DNA from: an uncultured Nitrospira sp.
GTDB lineage: Bacteria; Nitrospirota; Nitrospiria; Nitrospirales; Nitrospiraceae
Assembly: GCA_902500995.1 (NCBI GenBank)
Contig: CABVSR010000001.1
Coordinates: forward strand, 137,416-201,415
Reading direction: 5' to 3'
Length of the DNA stretch: 64,000 nt
The position numbers were made by a program, and so were the translations under genes. Below are positions 52,348 through 61,724 of this stretch, one piece after another (position 1 is the stretch's first letter; the number at the start of each line of letters is the position of its first letter). A model generated the notes under the pieces. The model was not told the origin of the DNA. It saw only the letters and a program-made list of their open reading frames with translations, and made no database searches.

Positions 52348-52401
52348 ACGGGCGGGTTGCCGGTGAACAGCAGTTTACCGGTAGCCCGCCCCGTTTTTTT
52401 T
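52348..52401 (+). terminator. Rho-independent terminator after the DegP gene
   Basis: ACGGGCGGGTTGCCGGT pairs with ACCGGTAGCCCGCCCCGT (one mismatch, one bulge), followed by eight T residues (to 52401). It ends the rightward degP transcript. It overlaps the last codons of the convergent rimO gene (stop at 52375). Confidence 0.9.
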
Positions 52402-53826
52402 GGGCATGAGCAGCCCGGAAGAGGAGGAAGTGTCTCGCCTATTGGCTCGGCCGGCAGGCTCGGCCATGAGATCGTACCCGGCGACATCGGTCACGGTGAC
52501 CGGAATGAATTCGCCCGGCTTGGCGACGCCGCGCTCGCAATACACCACCCCGTCGATCTCGGGCGCCAGACCTTGATGCCTCGCTTCCAGTAACCGGTCC
52601 GATTCCTCAGAAATCCCATCCACCAACACGTCAAGCGTGCGGCCGACGTACTCGCGATTTTTGGATTCTGAAATCGATTCTTGCAGGGCGAGGAGCTCAT
52701 TGCGCCGTTCTTCCATCACCGCGTGATCCACTTTTCGATCGAGATCCACGGCCGAGGTGCCTTCCTCGTCGGAATACAAAAACACCGCCACGCGATCGAA
52801 TTCCATGTCGAGGATGAACTGCTTCAATTCTTCGAAGTGCGCATCGGTTTCACCCGGGAACCCGACGATAAACGCCGTTCGAAAAAACACGCCCGGAATT
52901 CTGGCCCGGATGCGTTCCACCAGTTTCGTGAGGTACATGCGGTCACCCAGCCGGTGCATGCGTTTCAGCATGCCGTCGCTGATATGCTGGAGCGGCATGT
53001 CGAGATACTTGGTGATGCGCGCCTCGCCGGCATAGAGATCCAGCAACTCATCCGTGACCTGTTGCGGATACAAATAGAACGGCCGGATCCACCGCACATC
53101 CTCCACCGTGACCAATTCACGCAACAGCGCCGTGAGCCCATGTTTGAGCCCAAGATCGACCCCGTAGTTGATGGTGTCCTGAGAAATGAGGTTGAGTTCC
53201 TTGACCCCGTCCTGGACCAGCCGCCTCGCTTCTTCCACGATCGAGTCGATCGGGCGGCTCCGCTGCTTGCCGCGCATGATCGGGATCGCACAGAAGGCAC
53301 AGTTGCGATTGCAGCCTTCGGCAATTTTTACATAGGCGCTGTGGGCGGTACCCAGGCGAACGCGCGGCGTGTCGGCATCATAGAGATACGGCGGCTGCCC
53401 CAACCACAGCCGTTGCTGGCGCTTTTTTGGCGCCAAGAGGCTGCGGCAAATGTCTGCAATCCGCCCGAATTCGCCGGTTCCTACCACACCGTCCAACTCA
53501 GGCAGTTCCTTCAAGAGCTCGCCCTGATAACGCTGCGCCAGACAGCCAGCCGCGATCAAGACCCGGCAGGAACCCGACTTCTTAAGACGGCCGTGTTCGA
53601 TAATGCTGTTGATGGATTCCTGCTTGGCTTCTTCGATAAAGCCGCAGGTATTGATGATCACCACTTCGGCGGCGCGCGCATCGCCGGTCAGTTGGAATCC
53701 ATCGGCCACCAAGGTGCCGAGCATGACCTCGGAATCCACCTGGTTTTTTGAACAGCCCAGATTCACAAAGCCGATCGTGGGTTTCTGACGTTTCGCCCGC
53801 GAGGGAGTAATCAAGGATGAAGCCAT
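52375..53826 (-). CDS. rimO: Ribosomal protein S12 methylthiotransferase RimO
   Basis: Radical-SAM enzyme that adds a methylthio group to the conserved Asp of ribosomal protein S12. The 483-aa protein has the N-terminal UPF0004 iron-sulfur region (GFVNLGCSKNQVDSEVMLG with its Cys), then EGCNRNCAFCAIPIMRG, the CxxxCxxC radical-SAM site (about residues 175-182), and a C-terminal TRAM region. The GCSKNQVDSE signature separates RimO from MiaB. The C-terminal residues (after GEFIPVTV) are extended and poorly conserved, and overlap the degP terminator. It is divergent from the carbonic anhydrase-like gene. Confidence 0.93.
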   Translation of the reverse strand: MASSLITPSRAKRQKPTIGFVNLGCSKNQVDSEVMLGTLVADGFQLTGDARAAEVVIINTCGFIEEAKQESINSIIEHGRLKKSGSCRVLIAAGCLAQRYQGELLKELPELDGVVGTGEFGRIADICRSLLAPKKRQQRLWLGQPPYLYDADTPRVRLGTAHSAYVKIAEGCNRNCAFCAIPIMRGKQRSRPIDSIVEEARRLVQDGVKELNLISQDTINYGVDLGLKHGLTALLRELVTVEDVRWIRPFYLYPQQVTDELLDLYAGEARITKYLDMPLQHISDGMLKRMHRLGDRMYLTKLVERIRARIPGVFFRTAFIVGFPGETDAHFEELKQFILDMEFDRVAVFLYSDEEGTSAVDLDRKVDHAVMEERRNELLALQESISESKNREYVGRTLDVLVDGISEESDRLLEARHQGLAPEIDGVVYCERGVAKPGEFIPVTVTDVAGYDLMAEPAGRANRRDTSSSSGLLMPKKNGAGYR

Positions 53827-53874
53827 AACCAGGCAGTCTACGAGACGGCAGAAAAGTCTGTCAAACCAGCGCCC

Positions 53875-53904
53875 TTGCTATTCGTGCTCTCGCTACCCTA
53901 GATT
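53875..53904 (+). promoter_or_regulatory. Promoter for a probably leaderless carbonic anhydrase-like gene
   Basis: TTGCTA (53875-53880) and TAGATT (53899-53904) with an 18-base spacer. The -10 box ends six bases before the ATG at 53911. Confidence 0.45.
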
Positions 53905-53910
53905 GAGCGG

Positions 53911-54450
53911 ATGATCCGGACCTTTCAAGGCATCAAGCCCACCATCCCACAATCCTGTTTCATCGAGGAGACGGCCGTCGTGATCGGCGACGTGGTGATG
54001 GGCGAAGACTGCAGCGCCTGGTTTCACGCCGTCATCCGGGGAGATGTGAATCACATCCGCATCGGCCATCGGACCAACGTGCAGGACCTCTGCATGTTGC
54101 ACGTCACGCATGACACGCACCCGCTCATCATCGGCGACGACGTGACCATCGGGCACCATGTGGTGCTGCACGGCTGCACCATTCAGAATCGGGTGCTGGT
54201 CGGGATGGGAGCCATCATCATGGACGGCGCGGTCATCGGGGAAGACTCGGTCGTCGGTGCCGGCGCCTTGGTCACAGAAAACACCATCGTTCCCCCGAAG
54301 AGTCTCATCCTGGGATCACCGGCCAAGGTCAAACGTCCGGTGACCGACCAGGAACTGGCCTGGATACGGGAGTCGGCCCAAAACTACATTCGATATGCTC
54401 GCCAATACCTTTCAGGGCCCGATAAGCCGCGCCCGGGTTTTTGGGTCTGA
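53911..54450 (+). CDS. Gamma-class carbonic anhydrase family protein
   Basis: A 179-aa left-handed beta-helix protein. The hexapeptide repeats are visible (AVVIGDVVMGEDCSAWF, VLVGMGAIIMDGAVIGEDSV). The candidate zinc His residues occur in LHVTHDTHPLIIGD and GHHVVLHGC. Gamma carbonic anhydrases reversibly hydrate CO2, but many relatives (CaiE/PaaY-like) have other or no activity. It has a C-terminal helical extension. An autotroph would plausibly need such an enzyme, but the activity is not proven by sequence. It is divergent from rimO. Confidence 0.88.
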   Translation: MIRTFQGIKPTIPQSCFIEETAVVIGDVVMGEDCSAWFHAVIRGDVNHIRIGHRTNVQDLCMLHVTHDTHPLIIGDDVTIGHHVVLHGCTIQNRVLVGMGAIIMDGAVIGEDSVVGAGALVTENTIVPPKSLILGSPAKVKRPVTDQELAWIRESAQNYIRYARQYLSGPDKPRPGFWV

Positions 54451-54480
54451 CCGGCGACCCAGTCGCACCGTGACCCGGAT

Positions 54481-55179
54481 TCATCCAATTCGCATCAGGC
54501 AGATAGGGTCGCCGACGGTCGGTGACGCAAACGTGTGCGGGTCAATCTTGTAGGGAATGCCTCGCCGATGGCACCACTCGGCAATCCACACCGCTTCTTC
54601 CACCGTCGTGGTGACCAGGCCCGGTATCGTCAGTCGTCCCAGGCAACGCTCGACCAATCTGGCAACCGCGCGTTGTTGCGTGACAAACTTTTTCGCGTTG
54701 AACGTGACAGGGTTGGCTCGCCCATAGGACAACACCGATAACTCCGGAAATCGTTCAGGATCATTCAGCACGCTGACCAGCCACAGATGATCGACCCCCT
54801 GTTTCACCGAGCCCGCATCGTGATGCTGAAACCGAAGTGGGAGCGCGGCGCAGGCACGATTGAGGATCTGGACTTCCTTCTCCCGCAAGTTACAGGCCGT
54901 CACGCGCCGATTCAGTTCAAGAATTTCCATCACCAGCGGTGAAATCTCCGCGACGCCAGCCCCCACATACAAACTGGTGCCGCCTGGCTTGAGCCGGGCC
55001 TTCAGCGCCGTGGCCACCTTCGCCCCGAGACGCTGGCAGGGCCCACGTTTCGCGGCCCAAAATTCATCGCCGCCTTCGTCGCAATAAATCGGTCCTAGTC
55101 GCCTATAGTCGAGGCGCGCGAAAATCTCCTTGATTGCCCGCCTGGTGGCGGGGCCTAGCATGACCGGCTTACGCGCCAT
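54481..55179 (-). CDS. Orphan protein with methyltransferase-like core
   Basis: A 232-aa cytoplasmic protein behind a good ribosome site (AAGGGAGACC). The middle has SLYVGAGVAEISPLVMEILE and RRVTACNLREKEVQILNRA (about residues 69-112), which resembles SAM-binding motifs I and II; VGAGVAE is a variant of the usual GxGxG. The C-terminus has RRGIPYKIDPHTFASP. No named family is recognised. It lies alone between the gamma carbonic anhydrase gene (convergent, 30-base gap) and argB. Confidence 0.68.
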   Translation of the reverse strand: MARKPVMLGPATRRAIKEIFARLDYRRLGPIYCDEGGDEFWAAKRGPCQRLGAKVATALKARLKPGGTSLYVGAGVAEISPLVMEILELNRRVTACNLREKEVQILNRACAALPLRFQHHDAGSVKQGVDHLWLVSVLNDPERFPELSVLSYGRANPVTFNAKKFVTQQRAVARLVERCLGRLTIPGLVTTTVEEAVWIAEWCHRRGIPYKIDPHTFASPTVGDPICLMRIG

Positions 55180-55291
55180 GGTCTCCCTTGCCGGCAGGCT
55201 CGCCGAGGAGCTGGCTTCCCGCTGACATGTCTATTGATCCGGATGTACTCATGAAGCAACGAAGAAGGTGGACCTGTGGCTGGACCGCTGA

Positions 55292-56188
55292 CTACGCGAC
55301 GATCTCGGTGCCGATACCCTTGTGGGTGAAAATTTCGAGCAGAATGGCGTGGGGCACGCGCCCGTCGACGATATGCGCTTTCCCGACACCACCGGCCAGC
55401 GCATCCAGACAGGCATGCACCTTGGGCAACATGCCTTCGCTAATCGTGCCGCGTTTCACCATCCGCTGCACGTCCTTGCGTGAGACCGTTGACAAATGGC
55501 GGCCATTGGCATCCCGAATCCCCTTCACATCGGTCAACATCACCAGTTTTTCCGCTTTGAGCGCCGCGGCGATCGCGCCAGCGACAAGGTCTGCGTTGAT
55601 GTTGTACGTATTCCCTTCCCGATCCGTGCCGATGGGTGCAATCACCGGGATGTAATGATCTTCCTGGAGCTTCAGCAGCAAGGTGGGGTCAATGGACTTC
55701 ACGTCACCCACAAACCCGAAATCGTCGTCCCTGTCTTGAACGTCGATGTCCTTTTCGATGCTCTCGGCCCATGCCTTCGCCGTCAACGGTTTGGTCAACA
55801 TCAACCCGCCGTCCTTGCCGCTGAGCCCCACGGCCTGGCCGCCATGCCGGTTCAGCAAATCGACGATTTCCATGTTGATGCGGCCCGCGAGCACCATCTC
55901 GACAATTTCCATGGTGGCCGCGTCGGTCACCCGCACGCCATGCTTGAACTTCGCTTCCATGCCCAACCGGTCTAACATCTGATCGATTTGCGGGCCGCCG
56001 CCATGTACCACAACCGGATTCAAGCCGACGTACTTCAGCAACACGACATTCTGCGCGAACCGGGCTTTCAGCGAGGCATCCGTCATCGCATGCCCGCCGT
56101 ACTTGATGACGACGGTCTTGCCCTTAAAGGTCCGGATGTAGGGCAACGCCTCAATCAGGACATCGGCTTTCTTAATCAGTTTGTTCAT
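55292..56188 (-). CDS. argB: Acetylglutamate kinase
   Basis: Second step of arginine biosynthesis: phosphorylates N-acetyl-L-glutamate. The 298-aa length fits the arginine-sensitive type. Visible are TVVIKYGGHAMTDASLKA near residue 25, VVVHGGGPQIDQML and the C-terminal ATP region KVHACLDALAGGVGKAHIVD. AGGAGTGACGC precedes the ATG. It is 29 bases downstream of hslU on the same strand, and other arg genes are not in the window. Confidence 0.95.
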   Translation of the reverse strand: MNKLIKKADVLIEALPYIRTFKGKTVVIKYGGHAMTDASLKARFAQNVVLLKYVGLNPVVVHGGGPQIDQMLDRLGMEAKFKHGVRVTDAATMEIVEMVLAGRINMEIVDLLNRHGGQAVGLSGKDGGLMLTKPLTAKAWAESIEKDIDVQDRDDDFGFVGDVKSIDPTLLLKLQEDHYIPVIAPIGTDREGNTYNINADLVAGAIAAALKAEKLVMLTDVKGIRDANGRHLSTVSRKDVQRMVKRGTISEGMLPKVHACLDALAGGVGKAHIVDGRVPHAILLEIFTHKGIGTEIVA

Positions 56189-56217
56189 GCGTCACTCCTC
56201 GCGCTGCCTGGCCGGAC

Positions 56218-57621
<1,404 letters not shown>

Positions 57622-57634
57622 GACAGGGCTGATC

Positions 57635-58171
57635 CTAACGCGTGAGCGATTCGACCACAATCTGTTGGTTGGTATAAATGTCGATTCCGCCGGCAATCAT
57701 CAGCGATTCCTTGACGATCTGTTCCGCAACCAGTTCGGAGTGCGCCAGCAAGGCTCGCGCCGACGCCAATGCATAGGGTCCTCCCGAACCAATGGCCAAA
57801 ATGCCGTCCTCCGGTTCGACCACATCTCCGGTGCCGGAAATGATAAAGGAGTGATCCAGATCGGCGACCGCCAACAACGCCTCCAGACGTCGCAGAACCC
57901 GATCCGTCCGCCAGTCTTTCGCCAGCTCCACGGCGGCCCTCGTCAGGTTGCCGCGGTACTCCGCCAGCTTGGCCTCGAATTTTTCAAACAGCGTGAAGGC
58001 ATCGGCCGTGGCGCCGGCAAATCCGGACAAGACCGTGTCGTTATGCATGCGTCGCATCTTTTTGGCGTTATGCTTCATGACGGTGGTGCCGACAGTCACC
58101 TGCCCGTCACACCCCATCGTCACCTGATTACCCCGTCTGACACACAACACCGTGGTCGATCGAATCTTCAT
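57635..58171 (-). CDS. hslV: HslV peptidase subunit
   Basis: Proteasome-like threonine peptidase that partners HslU. After a short pro-sequence (MKIRS) the nucleophile Thr begins [40 protein letters not shown] and [17 protein letters not shown] follow. The 178-aa length is typical. It overlaps xerC by 4 bases (ATGA) and is followed by hslU. Confidence 0.95.
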   Translation of the reverse strand: MKIRSTTVLCVRRGNQVTMGCDGQVTVGTTVMKHNAKKMRRMHNDTVLSGFAGATADAFTLFEKFEAKLAEYRGNLTRAAVELAKDWRTDRVLRRLEALLAVADLDHSFIISGTGDVVEPEDGILAIGSGGPYALASARALLAHSELVAEQIVKESLMIAGGIDIYTNQQIVVESLTR

Positions 58172-59130
58172 CGGGAGCCCTTCTGCTTGTTCATGTCTCC
58201 AGCTTCCCCGGCCGTGCCGGCACGAGGGTGGGTGCGATCGTATATCGCGAGTAGCTGGTCTGTCGCAAGATGGGTATATTTTTGAGTCGTACTGAGAGAC
58301 ACATGCCCCAACATCTCTTGAATGGCGCGCAGGTCGGCGCCTTCATCCAACAGATGTGTCGCAAAGGAATGACGCAGGGTGTGGGGATGTATCGCTCCGC
58401 CGCTCAGCTGTCTTGAATATTTGGCGACAATGCGGGCAATCGTTCTGGTGGTCAACCGCCCGCCCCGGCGATTTCGGAAGACAGGCCCGGCATCCTGTGA
58501 ACCGCCTGCGGACGCTCCTAAGACGCTGGTCACGGGAGCCTGGGCCTGGTAGGCATCGATGGCTTCGAGGGCGAGCGGACTCAAGGGAATCATGCGCTCC
58601 TTCTGCCCCTTGCCACGAACCAGCACGACACCGTCGTTGCGACGAATGTCCTCACGATTCATCCCGACCAATTCACTGACCCGTGCCCCTGTTGAATACA
58701 AGGTTTCGAGAATGGCACGATCGCGCAACCCGTCCCGCGCTTCTCCGGCGGGAAATTCCATCAATGCCCCGGCATCATCTTTCGTGAGCACCTGTGGAAG
58801 ATGTTTGGGCAACTTCGGCGCGCGCACCTCTTCTGCCGGATTGGCACCCAGGCGGCCCGTGTGAATCAGATAACGAAAGAAACTTCGCAGGCAGGCCAAT
58901 TTTCTCGCCAGAGATGTTTTCTTCTCTCCGAGGCGATCACGCGAGGCGAGGAAATCCCGTATCAGGCCCGCATCGATCGATTCGACCGCCGGCACTCGGT
59001 GAGGCTTCAGCGCGGCCAGGGCAAAGGCGCGGAACTGGGCCAGGTCGGACGTATACGCGCGGATGGTTTGCGGAGAAGCGCCTTCCTGAACAGCCAACCT
59101 GTCTAGGAAAGCCCGGATTGCGCGATCCAT
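58168..59130 (-). CDS. xerC: Site-specific tyrosine recombinase XerC
   Basis: Resolves chromosome dimers at dif together with XerD, usually at the division site. The 320-aa protein has an N-terminal SAM-like domain, then the catalytic residues in [12 protein letters not shown] (Arg), [15 protein letters not shown] (His, Arg), [14 protein letters not shown] (His, Tyr). The C-terminal tail is longer than usual (ends MNKQKGSR). It overlaps trmFO by 28 bases upstream and hslV by 4 bases. The gene order trmFO-xerC-hslV-hslU matches that in Firmicutes and others. Confidence 0.93.
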   Translation of the reverse strand: MDRAIRAFLDRLAVQEGASPQTIRAYTSDLAQFRAFALAALKPHRVPAVESIDAGLIRDFLASRDRLGEKKTSLARKLACLRSFFRYLIHTGRLGANPAEEVRAPKLPKHLPQVLTKDDAGALMEFPAGEARDGLRDRAILETLYSTGARVSELVGMNREDIRRNDGVVLVRGKGQKERMIPLSPLALEAIDAYQAQAPVTSVLGASAGGSQDAGPVFRNRRGGRLTTRTIARIVAKYSRQLSGGAIHPHTLRHSFATHLLDEGADLRAIQEMLGHVSLSTTQKYTHLATDQLLAIYDRTHPRAGTAGEAGDMNKQKGSR

Positions 59131-60419
59131 GCGTCAAAATCCTCAACCGCTCGTTGCTGGATGAGACGCCGCTTCTGATCCTTGTCGCGCGTCTTGGCGG
59201 TGACCGGCGGAAAGAGTCCGAAATTGGTATTCATCGGCTGAAAATGCGCCGGATCACTTTTGGTGATGTGCGCCATCAGGCAGCCATGGGCGCTGGTCGG
59301 TGGCGGTGTGACGAGCGGTTGACCGGCCAGACCTCGCGCCGCATTGATGCCGGCGATCCCCCCCATCGCCGCCGACTCCGTATATCCTTCGACACCGACC
59401 AGCTGGCCGGCGAAAAAGACCGTGCCGCGGCTCTTGAGCTGGAGGGTCTCACGGAGGAGTTGCGGAGAATTGATAAACGTGTTGCGATGCAGACTGCCAA
59501 ACCGCAAAAACTCAGCCTGTTCCAGCCCAGGAATCATCCGGAATACGCGCCGCTGCTCGGGATAGGTGAGCTTGGTCTGAAAGCCGACCATGTTGTAGCA
59601 GGTGCCGTGCGCATTTTCGGTCCGGAGCTGGACGACGGCATAGGGACGCACGCCGGTTGTGGGATGCTCGAGCCCAACCGGTTTCAGCGGGCCATACTGC
59701 ATGGTCTGCCGCCCCCGCTCGGCCATGACCTCGATGGGAATACAGCTCTCGAAGTACGCGACTTTTTCAAACTCTTTGGGCTGAACCTTTTCGGCCGCCA
59801 TCATCGCGTCGTACAACGCATCATAGGCAGCTTTATCCATAGGGCAGTTCAGGTAATCCGCGCCCCCCTTCCCATACCGCGATGCGCGATACACGATGTC
59901 CATGTTGATGGAATCCGCATCGATGATGGGCGAGATCGCATCGAAAAAATAGAGGTGCCGTTCGTGAGTGAGTTCGCTGATGGCCTTCGACAGTTTTTCC
60001 GACGTTAACGGGCCGGTGGCAATGATGGTGACGGCATCCGATGGAATCTCGGTCACTTCTTCTCGAATGATCCGGATATTGGGGTGTCCTTCCAACGCTT
60101 GCGTGATGACGCGCGCGAAGATGTCCCGATCTACCGCCAGTGCCGAGCCGGCCGGCACGCGCGCCTCCTCTGCCGCGCGAATGACGAGTGAATTGAGGCG
60201 GCGCATCTCGCTCTTGAGAATACCGGGCGCATTGAGCGGGTCCATCGAACCGAGTGAGTTTGAACAGACGAGCTCGGCCAGATCACCCGTTTTATGCGCC
60301 TTCGTCGTCTCCTTCGGACGCATCTCATAGAGCGTGACCTTGGCTCCACGACTGGCCGCCTGCCAGGCCGCCTCCGAACCGGCCAAACCGCCCCCGATGA
60401 TGACGATATCTTCGCGCAT
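59103..60419 (-). CDS. trmFO: Methylenetetrahydrofolate-tRNA uracil-5-methyltransferase TrmFO
   Basis: FAD-dependent enzyme making 5-methyluridine at position 54 of tRNA with methylenetetrahydrofolate. The 438-aa protein begins MREDIVIIGGGLAGSEAAWQ, the FAD Rossmann motif, and has EMRPKETTKAHKTGDLAELV, GQLVGVEGYTESAAMGGIAG and PMNTNFGLFPPV, all TrmFO hallmarks. I chose the ATG at 60419; a longer frame adds no family sequence. It heads the operon with xerC, hslV, hslU and possibly argB. Confidence 0.95.
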   Translation of the reverse strand: MREDIVIIGGGLAGSEAAWQAASRGAKVTLYEMRPKETTKAHKTGDLAELVCSNSLGSMDPLNAPGILKSEMRRLNSLVIRAAEEARVPAGSALAVDRDIFARVITQALEGHPNIRIIREEVTEIPSDAVTIIATGPLTSEKLSKAISELTHERHLYFFDAISPIIDADSINMDIVYRASRYGKGGADYLNCPMDKAAYDALYDAMMAAEKVQPKEFEKVAYFESCIPIEVMAERGRQTMQYGPLKPVGLEHPTTGVRPYAVVQLRTENAHGTCYNMVGFQTKLTYPEQRRVFRMIPGLEQAEFLRFGSLHRNTFINSPQLLRETLQLKSRGTVFFAGQLVGVEGYTESAAMGGIAGINAARGLAGQPLVTPPPTSAHGCLMAHITKSDPAHFQPMNTNFGLFPPVTAKTRDKDQKRRLIQQRAVEDFDAWIAQSGLS

Positions 60420-60455
60420 GAATGGGAAACCTTTGAAAAGATGGAAGGAAGGCTC

Positions 60456-60485
60456 ATTGTAAGAATGGCGTTTTCTCGATGTCAA
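60456..60485 (-). promoter_or_regulatory. Promoter of the trmFO-xerC-hslVU operon
   Basis: On the minus strand TTGACA (60485-60480) and TACAAT (60461-60456) are separated by 18 bases. A leader of about 30 bases would precede trmFO. Confidence 0.75.
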
Positions 60486-60573
60486 GAAATCGGACGCTGA
60501 TTCACTCTCATTGCCTCAGTTCGCGACCGCTCTGTGCGGGCTGCGTCCGGCCCCATGATCGTCATGTGATTTG

Positions 60574-60603
60574 TTGCTCCTGTTTGCTGGACCATGGTAG
60601 ACT
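60574..60603 (+). promoter_or_regulatory. Promoter of tRNA-Val
   Basis: TTGCTC (60574-60579) and TAGACT (60598-60603) with an 18-base spacer. The predicted start is about 6 bases before the mature tRNA 5' end. Confidence 0.6.
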
Positions 60604-60615
60604 CGCTTCCGGCCC

Positions 60616-60690
60616 GGGCGATTAGCTCAGTGGGAGAGCGCTTCCTTCACACGGAAGAGGCCACAGGTTCGATACCTGTATCGCCCACCA
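60616..60690 (+). tRNA. tRNA-Val (anticodon CAC)
   Basis: GGGCGAT and ATCGCCC form the acceptor stem. The D-arm is GCTCAGTGGGAGAGC, and the anticodon arm is CTTCC-TTCACAC-GGAAG with CAC. The T-arm is ACAGGTTCGATACCTGT and the 3' CCA is encoded; total 75 bases. Its 3' 47 bases form part of a 48-bp repeat found again at 63848, so this tRNA is the target of an integrated element. Confidence 0.97.
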
Positions 60691-60691
60691 T
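60644..60691. repeat. attL: 48-bp direct repeat at the tRNA-Val 3' end
   Basis: The 48 bases from CCTTCACACGG to CACCAT are identical to those at 63848-63895. They span the anticodon loop to the 3' end of tRNA-Val, as expected of an integrase attachment core; the repeats border the whole foreign segment. Confidence 0.9.
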
Positions 60692-60982
60692 TTTTTCAAC
60701 AACTTCCACGACAGCACTCTCTGACACGCGCAACACTGTGGTCATTTTTGTGTCACGGTGTGACCGTCGGTCCAGAATCTCCACTCCATTTCGCAGGCTT
60801 TCCGGGTAATGATGCGCATAGCGTTGCGTCATGAGCGGCGACTTGTACCCGAGGAGCCGTTGCACTTTGTAGAGATCCACTCCCGCCTGGACCAGCCGCG
60901 TCGCAAAGGTGTGAGTGAATTCAACGAAACATTCAGGCTCGAAATGCGAGACCATGTTCATCGAGGAAAATGGCGGTCTCAA
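60647..60982 (-). pseudogene. Tyrosine recombinase (integrase) C-terminal remnant
   Basis: From about 60913 the frame reads HTFATRLVQAGVDLYKVQRL, LLGYKSPLMTQRYAHHYPES and GVEILDRR. This is the C-terminal part of a phage-type integrase with its catalytic Tyr region. The Arg before HTFAT (normally LRHTFAT) is replaced by FT, and the usual GHKS His is a Tyr (GYKS). The N-terminal 250 or so residues are missing; upstream sequence does not resemble integrases. The frame runs on into the tRNA-Val gene in antisense and ends there. The gene is therefore inactive. Confidence 0.8.
60734..60755. repeat. 22-bp inner direct repeat, left copy
   Basis: CACTGTGGTCATTTTTGTGTCA is identical to 63697-63718. 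The left copy lies within the integrase remnant, 42 bases from the attL end. Confidence 0.75.
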
Positions 60983-61190
60983 ACATATAGCAGATTGATG
61001 CTATGGTGGGAGTGCCTTCCATTTTTTTCACACCATGATTTTACCTGTGCCCTTGCCTTTATAATTCTCATAGTCTGTGATTGAAAATGGAGTGTTCATC
61101 CGTATCTGAGGCTGAGGCTGACACCTGGCCACCGTAAGAAGGACGATACTTAGAAAACCAATCCATCGGGGTCTCGCAGCATAGGTATGC
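60983..61190. other. Intergenic island DNA without a recognised gene
   Basis: The 208-bp AT-richer stretch between the integrase remnant and the nuclease-like gene holds no convincing frame. A short inverted repeat (ATAGCA...TGCTAT) occurs near 60988-61005. Confidence 0.4.
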
Positions 61191-61649
61191 CTAGGTACCA
61201 AAGAGTTCGTGAACACGATTTTCCAAGCGATATTTTTCGAATTCATACGAGTGCGCAAGGCGACCTGACAACCTCGGTGTGCATGTCGGGTCCGTATACA
61301 TATAGATGTGCAAACGACCGCTGGAGCGTTGTTGGGCAAGAGTGGCGAGTTCCTCCATCTTGAGCATCCATACTCGCCTTGAAGAAAGGTCAACGAGCGC
61401 GACTAACTGCGCCGGATTATTCTCCTCGATCCACCAATCCAGCACCATCTTTCCTTTTCCACCGCCTGGTTTCGCCTTAAGGTTGGACTTGATCTGAATG
61501 GTCAGCGGCGCATGCTGTTTAGGGGAGTATGCCACGAGGTCTACTCCCACGTCGGTGCATAAAGCCGCCGATTCGACGCCGCACAGAAGCAACTCATATT
61601 GAACGAGCAATTCCCCGCACCGGCCAATTTGAGCCGTTGATAAGGGCAC
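61191..61649 (-). CDS. Putative PD-(D/E)XK-like protein, island cargo
   Basis: A 152-aa protein with GTG start behind AAGGGATGG. The N-terminal half fits the nuclease core: GELLVQYELLL (candidate Glu), then TDVGVDLVAYS and PLTIQIKSN, an Asp...QxK pair as in PD-(D/E)XK enzymes. The C-terminal half (RRVWMLKMEELATLAQQ, HIYMYTD) is of unknown fold. It could be a nuclease of a defence or mobile-element type, or an inactive relative. There is no partner methylase. Similar proteins are often annotated as group I intron-type endonuclease-like or DUF4365; I do not claim a specific one. Confidence 0.55.
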   Translation of the reverse strand: MPLSTAQIGRCGELLVQYELLLCGVESAALCTDVGVDLVAYSPKQHAPLTIQIKSNLKAKPGGGKGKMVLDWWIEENNPAQLVALVDLSSRRVWMLKMEELATLAQQRSSGRLHIYMYTDPTCTPRLSGRLAHSYEFEKYRLENRVHELFGT

Positions 61650-61724
61650 TATTTACGCCATCCCTTGCTAGAGGTCGCACTGCCGAATGAGGTCTTGTGC
61701 GCCTTGTTCATAGGGATTCGGCCC

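Noticed and set aside
52681-53751. Long plus-strand frame of 356 codons
   Set aside because: It is antisense to rimO, whose motifs are clear.
58794-60008. Long plus-strand frame of 404 codons
   Set aside because: It is antisense to trmFO and xerC, both certain genes.
60809-61084. Plus-strand frames over the integrase remnant
   Set aside because: They are antisense to the integrase homology and have no ribosome site.
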